This document shows, one piece after another, positions 46,916-56,501 of a stretch of DNA of 64,000 nucleotides (positions are counted from its first letter, which is position 1; each line of letters starts with the position of its first letter). Source of the DNA: Henricia sp. BOLD:AAB3569 (Eukaryota > Echinodermata > Asteroidea > Spinulosida > Echinasteridae). The position numbers and the translations under genes were made by a program. Under the pieces are notes generated by a model. That model was not told the origin of the DNA. It saw only the letters and a list, made by a program, of their open reading frames with translations, and did not search any database. The stretch is taken from positions 372,001 through 436,000 of the forward strand of contig JBBELK010000441.1 in the NCBI GenBank assembly GCA_037783545.1, read 5' to 3'.

Positions 46916-47319
46916 CTTCCCTGAATCATGTGTGATTGAGGATGTGTATGGTAAAAAAAATCAAGTATAAGTAAGCTCAGTGCCTCATCTACGTTCTGAG
47001 AAAACAATGGAAAACTCCATGCTTTCAGGAAATTGTGTGAATCCACGTCCTACTTACATGTAGGCCAGTTCCCTGGCTATACTGCATGAAAATGGCCATT
47101 TAGTGGAAGAGACCTAGTTGTTGGTAACTACTGTTCGAGTCCAACATTGAACAAGAATATGCTAAGTTCATAAGTACATGTATAATATGAATATATTGAC
47201 TTAAATTTTATATTTTGTATAATGTATTAAATAAAAAAATCGCTTTCATTGTTTAAGATAAAATATGGCGAATTTGGTAAAATTGTTAATTGCAATTGAA
47301 TATTCATATTGCCTATCGG

Positions 47320-47755
47320 GCGCTTTTACAGGGGTCAAAATGTTACTGGTCACTAGCTATTGCTCATCGATATATATATATATACACTGGATGAAGCAAC
47401 GACGTCTAAAATTGAAGCCACCGTCCGCCATTGTACCCCACCTAATACAATACAATGCATTGCCTAGACTGGTCATACTGTCTTCACTAGTCTACGTCAT
47501 GGTCTACATGTGTTAAGTGGCATGCAAGCATTGACCCGGGAGCAGTCTAGGCCAAGTATTGTTCGTGGGGTACAATGGCGGCCAGCGCGTGGCTTCAATA
47601 CTCGTATAGCCAACTGCTATTGCATACTTCATCCAGTGTATATATATCGATGCTATTGCTTGTCCTCCAGATCGAATAGAGGCACGTGATTTTCTGCTAG
47701 CAGCCACGTGCGTGTAACCCGAACCCTTGACCCCCTGTGAAAGCGTCCTATGTGG
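47320..47755. mobile_element. Palindromic element present only in GST unit A
   Basis: CGCTTTTACAGGGGTCAAAA at the left and CCTTGACCCCCTGTGAAAGC at the right, with inner ATCGATATATATATATACAC / GTGTATATATATCGAT. Unit B at 54885-54905 reads straight through (ATGCCTATATGGCGCCC). Confidence 0.75.
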
Positions 47756-48349
47756 CGCTCTTTTTGCGATGTTTACAAATCGCGAATATATTGGCGAGTT
47801 GGTGAAAGCGTTTAATTATTATTAAGCAGAAAGTCTGGGCGTTTACAAATCTGGTAAAGGTTATAGGTTATTTTCTAAACTTCAGGAAAACTCTGAAACA
47901 TTTCCAACTGTTGTTTTAAAGAACGACCACAGAACGGTAATTTCAAATAGCATTTTTACGGCATTTTCGTGTTATGAGCTTTTGTAAATCTCGGTGAGAT
48001 ATGTGCGGCCCCGAGAGATAAATAATTGCTTTAATTTGTAATTATTATACGCCTGGTCGTTTATGCAAAAATTAAGTGTAGGCCCTACAGTAGAGTACAC
48101 ATAAGTAGATACAAATCCAAATACATACATTTCCCTGCATATATTTATGTTGATAGGCCTATGAGCTTTTAATTCTAAAAAATCTCCGTCAGAAAAGTTG
48201 CGGCCCCGTGAGACAATTTAACTGCGCACGGCCATGGGTTAATTAATTCGCTGCCGCGAAATAATTAAGTTGCATCTGCGAAATAATTTAGCTGCGGCGG
48301 CGAAATATTACGTCGCGGTTGCGAAGAATTGCGTAGCGGTCACGAGTTG

Positions 48350-48430
48350 TTAAGTCATGACCGAGATGATCGCGCAACCGCGCGATGATCGCGCAACCGC
48401 GCGATGATCGCATCCGCGCGATGATCGCAA
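48350..48430. repeat. Short tandem repeat GATGATCGCGCAACCGCGC
   Basis: Three to four units of about 19 bp upstream of GST copy A, embedded in GCGGCCGCGA-rich sequence that unit B also has (55980-56060) without the tandem expansion. Confidence 0.7.
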
Positions 48431-48834
48431 CTTTGCAAAGAAAATAGACACGCATCCTTTTGACATTCTATTTTACATTGTACTGTAATAACGCCATAAG
48501 GGGTTTGACATGCATGCGGTTTTGCTACATGTAACGCAGGTTACAGAACGAGCGGCAATATCGACGAACTGTATTCAGTCCGTTGATATATATTCGGTCT
48601 GTATACATAATCTTATACCTTAAAGCAAGCAGACTTTACACCCGAATCTGCGTAGAGTACATAATGTTATAGTTAAATGTTAACTAAAGTTATTTATCAA
48701 GCTTGCTTAAAGTATGAAGGTCAGTTTGGGCTGCATTTGTGCAGTAATTGCCAACTGCATATTGAGGCTATAATTTTTATACACTGATCGATCTGTCTTT
48801 GCTAGTAGCAGTTTTACTCCGTTTTTCAATCAAC

Positions 48835-51800
48835 ATGGTGAAATACGTATTGCATTACTTTGACGTACAGGGGCGAGGAGAAAGCATCCGTCTGGCTTTC
48901 TTGTTGGCGAAAGTTGGTTTCGAAGAGGCTTTGATACCACGTGCGGATTGGCCAGTGAAGAAACCGAGTAAGTTGCCCTGGGTGCCAAGAATATAATCTT
49001 GTTGTAAACGGCACCGCCCACGTTTTTAAAGGGCCTGAACTCTTGTTATCAATTTAATCCATGCTATAGATGGTTGTTTCTCTCAGTTAATCTAAATCAA
49101 CTACGAAATCTATTTTGAAAGTTTAAAGGGCCCCTTGAAATCTATGCTATAAAACCAATGTACTTGGTTACATTCATAAAAATCCTATTTGGAGCTTGTT
49201 TTGGGGTTTTTTAGTTTTTATGCGAATATGCTTATCATGACCAAGGTCATGATGTCACAAGAGGCAAACACAGGAAAATCACATTCAACTGTGCACAAAA
49301 GATTTCACCTTTTTTCTCGAACATACGTCCTGGAACTTTTGTAATCAACGACTGTTTGAGTTTGTTCTACATGTTTTCTGTTGTAAGCCATGACGAAACT
49401 GGGGGAGAAAACCGCAGCAATTTGCCACAAGTCCAACTTAAATTGAAGTCTTATGTTTTTTCTTAACTTTTCCCCTCCGTCTTCCTTACGTGATGCACTC
49501 CAAACAGCGCCCTCTGTCTGTGGTTTATTGCAATAAAATCTTCAAAGTTATAAAAGGCTACCTTTATTGATTTTACATCCAAACGAACAATAGCATGTCT
49601 TGCTGAACAAGTAATCCATCATATGAAGCAAAGATTTAATAGGCAAAAGGTTGTTTAGCATGTCATAGCCCTTTAACTATACGTTTGTGGTTTTATGCTA
49701 CATTAATAGTCCTATGTAGATTGGTTCCCGATTCCTATAGATTGGTTCGCTTATTGCGAAAATATAGGGATCGGTAAAGGGCAGCCATGACGGGCAGAAT
49801 TCTGCCCGTCACGTGGTTATTATTATTTATTTTGTTTAGTAAGTGCGCAGATTTTGCATTGATATTTGTAACTTGCCGTGCGTGTCTAACATATCCAATT
49901 ATGTAAATAAAGTACATTGCCTAAAGCAAAGGGCTTGACCAATTTTTAAATATACAAAACACAATGCGCACGCGCAAAGACGACCAATTACAGATCAAGA
50001 TGAAGCGCCTTTACCTGTCCTTATTCTCCTGTGTGGAATATGTGGACGGGAACCAGTCTACATTAATATGATTCCCATATTCATGGAGTTATGACGTAGA
50101 CATTGGGCACACATATACATGCACAGTAATTTTCCATGATTTGTGTTGCACAAAATATCTCTTCTGTTTTCTTCCGATTTTTGAAATACGCCTATTGAAA
50201 GCGAGGAAGTTTATACTTGGCATCTATTTTTGTCGCGTGTGTAATGTCACGACGGAGCATGCTGCGTGCACTATTATAATTTGGACACGGCCGGGTGGTG
50301 ATGATAATTATTCAAACTTCATAAAAATAACGAAAAATGTAGGCCTGGGGTATAGGCCTACTCTGAACCGTTTCAGTATAACTTGGGAATTTTAGTTGAG
50401 TGGGAAAATTAACGTAGGCCTACTCGGCGCAAAGCCATTCATAATTATGCAGCACGATATGTGGCAGAGGGCGGGTACTCCCCTTCCAGTTCCCCCCTGT
50501 GTCTCAAACATCCAAGGAATTTTAAAGGAATTCCTTTGGGTTCTTAGGAGGGGTCCGCGCTTAGTGCGTTAACAAAAGGGAATTAAGAGTGTGTTGAGGT
50601 ATTAAGACAGTAGCCTGTACCCGAGGCCTGTTTTCGCGACGACAATTAGAAACATGTTTCTGACGTCATGCCATATCAACCAATAAACGGCTTCGCTTAC
50701 CGAACAACCAAAGCTGATCATTGGTTGTGGCCGCGAAAACAGGCCTATGTTTATATTATACAAACTTTTGCCACAGCATTTGCAACTCAAGAAATACCCG
50801 CACTTGAGGTGGACGGGAAGATGATCTGTCAAAGTAAAGCCATCCTGAGGTATTTGGGAAGAGAGTTTGGTGAGTTCAAAGTTTCTTCACATGGTGTTTC
50901 CATAAGCGCTGAAATCGTTGTGGGTATTATAATTCGTCGCTCTCACCACGAAGTGACACCCAATGAAATTACTTCAGTTACAGTTCGTGAAAACCGCACA
51001 GTGGGCCTGCATGGCGCAAGTTTTCACAAACTGGCATCCAAGTGTGCGCGAGTACCAGAAACCATGAATTTTTCTTCATCGAACTGACACCCAAGAAAAC
51101 GTTAAATTTATCCGGGGAAAAAAAGCTTTGAAAATGCTCGATACGAATAATATCAGTTCGTGTTGAGTATCGGTTCGTGAAAACAAAAAATACGTGCTGA
51201 CGTTATCTGTGCCTGAGACATGGAGGTACTATGAGCAGCTGAATTAAGTGCCACTGCGTGTCAGTTCGCACTAACGACGATCTGGACGGACGAGCTTTTT
51301 CAGTAGGCTACGTGTTGACATAAAACTGGGCACATTATGAGCCCATATTGCCACGTAGGCCTTAGTGGGTGAAACCACGGTATGGGATCTTCTTGGCTTA
51401 GACCTAGCCCATGTTAGCAGTGAGAGAATTCTTCAGTTCAGTCGAAAACACTTAGGATTGTGATGTCCTGCTCCATAGACTTTGTGCATGAAGTCTCAAC
51501 TGGCTAGTAGGCCTATAGGTATTACAACCGTATAGGCCTATACTCATGCAGGGAATAAATGTCAGCTTTTGTGTTCAGTATCGCTCACAAATATCTGCTT
51601 CCGAGACAATTTTAGAGCTTTTCTTTTACGTTATCTTCTGTAGGACTCTACGGCAAGACTTCACTTGAGGCAGCTTACATCGACCAAGCTATCGATACAA
51701 TCGAGGATCTGTGGTCTCCAGTGACGCTTCTCTTTAAAGGAACCCCTGAAGAAAATGTACGTTATGGTAGTCTTGATGTTGGCCTTATGGGTCATTCTAT

Positions 51801-53023
51801 AAATTTGGGGTCCAACGTGTGACATTTTCCTGTCCCTGTTACACCTGACATATTGCCATTTGCCATACAAGTATTATTAAAAATGCCTTCAAAACATATT
51901 TTTATGAATTGTACTTTATGTAATCACTCCTTGAAATAGAAGGCATTTAAAGAATATGTCCTGAATTTACAAACTACAACATTTTACAAGATGTCAGACG
52001 TAACAGGGGACAGAAAAATTGGACCCCAAATTTATAGAATGACCCACATGCCCCTGGACAAAGATCGTTCAGAATGTGTGATCGGTTTAAAAATTTCCCG
52101 TATAGTGTAGACATGCAGTAGTGCACCCATGCAGGATTTGTCGTTGGAGGGGCTGGCTCACACAATTTGTCTCATGATCCCTAGTATAGTGCAAAATCCA
52201 AACCCCTGCCTTATCCTGTCGATAACGTCATCAATAGTCATAGCCCTGTGTATTGACAAAAGGGCGAGTGTTGTCAAACGCTGGTTGCCAATTTGTTTTT
52301 AGATATCCGAAAGAAGAAAAAAACCTTTCATGCAGCGCTCTCCCGGCCCGATTGGTTGCACCACTGGTATGAGCTTGACTGTACAGAAATGCCTTTTGTT
52401 TTCATCATTTCCTTCCTCGATCATGCTTTCATGCACATTTTTATTTCTTCACAGGCAGCCTATAGAAAGAAGTACATTGCGGAAGTTGTGCCACCATTCT
52501 ATGCAAACATAGAGCGTCTGCTAAACTTGGATGTGACTGGAGATTTCTTTGTTGGAAAAACGGTAGTTTTCACTTTACTATTATTTTTGGAAAAAGTTAT
52601 TAGCCTATCCCAAAACTATAAATTAAACGTGTATTAAAGGCACAGGCTCAGCAATTATGCGCGCGCGTCAAATGCGTGCCACGAAAAACGCAGCTCCATG
52701 CCTTTGCTATGGAGCTGCGTATTTCTTGGCACGAATTTGGCACGCATTGCTAAAGAGCCTGTTCATTTAAAGGCAAGCCAATGCAGCTCATGTATTCTTG
52801 TGCATACAAAGTGTCGTCTGAAATTTTAACATTCTTTTTTGTACTGTAGATCACGGTGGCGGATCTGTTTTTCTTCACTGTGGTTGATTTCGTGAACGTC
52901 TTCGCCGGCAAAGGCATCGACTCCTTGGAAAAGTTTCCAAAGCTTGCTGCCCTCAAGGGTCGAATTGGTGCGAACCCTATCATTGCAAAGCGTGTTGCTG
53001 AACGTCGTCCCGATGAATTTTAA
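48835..53023 (+). CDS. GSTS: Sigma-class glutathione S-transferase, copy A
   Basis: Five exons: 48835-48967, 50777-50869, 51644-51756, 52455-52562, 52850-53023 (TAA); 206 aa, the normal size for sigma GST and hematopoietic prostaglandin D synthase-like enzymes. Residues 1-80 are the thioredoxin-like domain: MVKYVLHYFDVQGRGESIRL places the catalytic Tyr at position 8, and EIPALEVDGKMICQSKAILR is the glutathione-binding core with the Pro and the Gln-Ser pair. Exons 3-5 form the alpha-helical domain (GDFFVGKTITVADLF). Expected activity: conjugation of glutathione to electrophiles or prostaglandin isomerisation, cytosolic; the substrate cannot be told. All junctions are GT-AG and in phase. It is one of two tandem copies. 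Copy A has GRGE where the family and copy B have GRAE, and its 3' UTR carries a hAT-like MITE before an AATAAA at 53356. Confidence 0.95.
50447..50615. mobile_element. CAGCACGATATGTGGCAGAG MITE, copy 2
   Basis: Left end GCAGCACGATATGTGGCAGA; interior CCAAGGAATTTTAAAGGAAT as in 6925 and 62192. Right end degraded. Intron 1 of GST copy A. Confidence 0.65.
51785..52050. mobile_element. Inverted-repeat MITE in GST-A intron 3
   Basis: GGGTCATTCTATAAATTTGG at the left, CAAATTTATAGAATGACCCA at the right. Unit B lacks it (GTTGGCCTTATGCCCCTGGA at 58790 is the empty site). Confidence 0.85.
52634..52770. mobile_element. TTAA-flanked hairpin MITE in GST-A intron 4
   Basis: TTAA AGGCACAGGCTCAGC ... AAGAGCCTGTTCAT TTAA. 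Confidence 0.85.
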
Positions 53024-53053
53024 AGTACATGCTGTACTTACAATGGTACTTGC

Positions 53054-53332
53054 AGGGGCGGATCCAGGATTTTGAAAAGTGGGGAGGGCGTGAAATTTTT
53101 TTCAGCATGAAATGCTGATGACAATGAAATAGCGAGCGCGTAGCGCGAAGCCCTAACGGCTTCTAGATGGATTATAGATGCTCTGTAGTGCGATCTGGGG
53201 CAATATTTAACCACTTTAAGCAGAAAAAGTGTGCACAAAAAGTGGATTTTTTTTAAAATTTTTTTTTTTTAAGGGGGTTGCGTGCGCCCCCCACGCGCCC
53301 CCCTCCCCGCCCCCTGGATCCGCCCCTGTGGT
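53054..53332. mobile_element. hAT-like MITE in GST-A 3' UTR
   Basis: CAGGGGCGGATCCAGGATTT at the left and CCTGGATCCGCCCCTG at the right, flanked by TGGTACTTG on both sides; unit B has a single TGGTACTTG at 59934-59942. Confidence 0.9.
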
Positions 53333-54265
53333 ACTTGTACTGCCGCCCTTACTCAAATAAAATGTCTACAATTAGTAAGATCTGAGGCGTGTTTAACAGC
53401 ACAATACCGAAATACGTATGGCAGTGTCGGTATGTTGCAACCGAAACGGCTTGTAGAACGACTGCATATCCCAAAACATACGATCAAACATGGCTACTGT
53501 TCTGATCGTTTTCATGAATTCTTTTTAAGATTAAAAACACAAATAAGATATGTTATAAAGCGTTCGGAGATGACGTTGAATAAAGGTACTATTGTAATTT
53601 TTTGAGAGTCTACAATTCTTCGGCTATTACGAGTTGCACTTTTCTTAAATGAATTATTTCATGCTCTATACGCTCTGAGGTATCCGATGGACTAATGCAA
53701 TTTCGTTCACATGGTGAGTTCTCTATCAGACACGAAAATAGACCAATGAAGCAAAATACAGACTTGAAACCCTGAGGCCGTAGTCACAATTTATCCGTCA
53801 GCCATCTTGGTATGGAAAGCGTACTACGTTCGAGTTGGAATTGTTGGGATGCAATACGTTTTGGGAATACCGTGCGTTCGGTTGCGCGTTCAACGTTTTC
53901 GGTTTGTAATACCGGCGTACGTATTGTGCATTGAACGCGCCCCTGAATGCTACAAAATGTCAGAGAAAGAATTGACACTATAGGGTCTAAACAATCCTAG
54001 GTCTAACGAAAACGAAATAATGGTCTTAAAAAATCATAATTTTACAGAGTACACGTATTATACTATAGGCACGTGAGCGTTATCGCGGAAGAGCAAACAT
54101 GTTTTACAGCACAAACGGAAAATTTGTTGAAATATTCTAATTGAATTATATTTAGACCGCATATATAGTAGAGTTAGATAAAGAAAACTAGACTGTGCAC
54201 TGGCTATTAATATATATTCAAGTCACCTGTGTGGACTGTGCCGATGTGGGCGCCGCCATGTTTGC

Positions 54266-54764
54266 TTAAAGGCAATATATTGGTATCTCGAAAATCAGAA
54301 ATGTTCACAGATTTACACCTAACTTACACAATATAAACATGATGACCGTAGAAAACTTCCCCTGAAATGGTTTTGTCTGAAGTGCTATAGTCTTTGACAA
54401 ATGAGTAAAACAATTAATTTTCGTCTTATATGAAACGAAAATTCAATTCGCCCCAAAACCATTTCGCCCAAGTGCCATTTCGCCCCCAAACCATTTCGCC
54501 CGAGTGCCATTTCGCCCTAAACCACGGTCGTGCACGAAGTGGTTTTGGGGCGAAGTAGCATTTGGGCGATGTGGTGTTTGGACGAAGTGTTTTGGGGCGA
54601 ACTGACTGCAAACCCTTTTTTTGCTGTTTTTTTTTTTTTAAAGTTAGACGAAGTACGGAGCTGGATTTTGCTCAGGTTGGTTTTAATCATGCATATCTTC
54701 AATCACACAGGGGAATAAAACTATTTGTAACAGTTTACCAATCATGTATACTATATATCTTTAA
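54266..54764. mobile_element. TTAA-flanked MITE of about 450 bp, copy 5, at the duplication junction
   Basis: TTAA AGGCAATATATTGGTATC ... GTATACTATATATCT TTAA; reverse orientation. The right TTAA is also the first four bases of unit B. Confidence 0.85.
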
Positions 54765-55204
54765 ATTTTATATTTTGTATAAATGTATTGAATAAAAAGA
54801 AAACCACAAATTGCTTTCACTGTTTAAGATAAAATATAGCGAAATTAGTAAAACAAGATTGTTAATTGCAATTGAATATTCAAAATGCCTATATGGCGCC
54901 CTTTTTGCGATGTTTACAAAACGCGGATGTATTGGCGAGGTGGTGAAAGCGTTTATTACTATCAAGCAGAAAGTCTGAGCGTTTAAAAATCTTGTAAAGG
55001 TTATGCTATGGGTTCTCTAAATTTCAGGAAAACTCTGAAACATTTCCAACTGTTGTTTTGAAGAACTACCAAAGATTTTCATGGTATTTTCGTGTTATCT
55101 GCTTTTGTAAATCTCGGTGAGATATGTTGCGGCCGAGCAAGATAAATAACAACGCGCGGCCGCCACATGGCATTTTCATGTTTAAAAAAAAACTTGCCAT
55201 GTTT

Positions 55205-55555
55205 AACTATACACCAATCCGGTAACGAAGGTCTGCTCCCTGCATATCCGCCATAGCTGGGGGGGAGCGTCCAGTGCATGGGCTGTGCGTTTTGTGTTGT
55301 TGTTAGAACGAAAAGCGCTCATCCATTACATGCACGAACGAGCCTCCTTCGCGTATACGCGACGCGCCCGCCTTTGCGTACACGCGACGCGCCCGCCTTC
55401 GCGCGCACACAACCCTACAAAGACGCGCAACTTGTTCGAAGTAAACAAATGCAGCTTCAGCAACAACAAAAACATACAGTTCATTCAGTGGAAGCCCCCC
55501 AGCTATGGCGGATGTACAGGGAAGAAGACCTTATTACCGGATTGGTGTATATACG
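55205..55555. mobile_element. TATACACCAATCCG-type MITE, copy 2
   Basis: TATACACCAATCCGGTAACG ... and ... ACCGGATTGGTGTATA with long pairing arms (CCGCCATAGCTGGGG / CCCCAGCTATGGCGG). Present only in unit B. Confidence 0.85.
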
Positions 55556-55558
55556 CCT

Positions 55559-55797
55559 GGGGCCAATTTCATAAAGTTAGCAGAAATTTTTGCTTAATCA
55601 AAAATTTGTTTGCTTTATAAAAATGGGTCAATAATCGAAATTGCATGTCAACTTGTGTTTTTCACAAGAATATCTGCTATTCTTGCTAAAAACACAAGTT
55701 GAAATACAATTTTGTTTATTAACCCATTTTTATAAAGCACACAAATTTTTGATTAAGCAACAATTTCTGCTAACATGCTTTAGGAAATTGGCCCCTG
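55559..55797. mobile_element. MITE, GGCCAATTTCAT family, copy 6
   Basis: CCTGG GGCCAATTTCATAAAG ... TTAGGAAATTGGCC CCTGG. Empty site in unit A: TACGCCTGGTCGTTTATG near 48049. Confidence 0.9.
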
Positions 55798-56501
55798 GTC
55801 GTTTATGCGGAAATTAAGTGTACTATAGAGTACACACAGATACAAATCCAATTACACGTACATTTCCCTGCATATATTTATGTTGGTATGAGCAGATATA
55901 AGCTTTTAATTGTATACAATGATTCCGTAAGTTGCGGCGCCGCGAGATAATTAATCGCGCACGGCCGCGTGAGTTATTAATTCGCAGCCGCGAAAAATTA
56001 CGTCGCGGTCGCGAAGTTTGCGTAGCGGCCACGACCGCGAGATCGCGACCGCGAGATGATCACAAAGTACCTCGCGTGAAGACGGGTTTGCAAAAATAAG
56101 AAGGAAAAAAACGCATCCTTTTTGACATTATATTTTACATCGTACTGTACCGGTTATAACGCCATAGGGCTTCGACATGCAACTGTTTTGCTACAACGCC
56201 GGTTACAAAACGAGCGGCGATATCGACGAACAGTATTCAGTCTATTGATATATTCGATCTGCATACATAATCCTGTACCTTAAGCAAATAGACTTTACCC
56301 CAATCTGCGTAGAGTTCATGTCTCGATTGTCTAAGTACAATATTAACTAAAGTTATTTATCAAGCTTGCCTATAAGGTATGAAGGTCAGTTTAGGCTGCA
56401 TTTGTGCAGTAATTGCCAACTGCATATTGTTATAATTTTTATAGGCTACACTGATCGATCTCGTCTTCGCAAGTATTGTTTTACTTCGTTTTTCTCTCAA
56501 C

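Larger units (their letters stand above)
47201..54764. repeat. Tandem segmental duplication, unit A
   Basis: Unit A begins TTAAATTTTATATTTTGTAT at 47201 and ends at 54764 with a TTAA-flanked MITE. It contains GST copy A, its upstream region and the 3' flank (53340-53520 and 53770-54250), all of which recur in unit B. Unit A alone contains insertions at about 47320-47750, 51785-52050 and 53054-53332. Confidence 0.9.

Noticed and set aside
48350..48430. CRISPR-like short direct repeats
   Set aside because: A few contiguous 19-mers without spacers in an animal genome; a simple tandem repeat.
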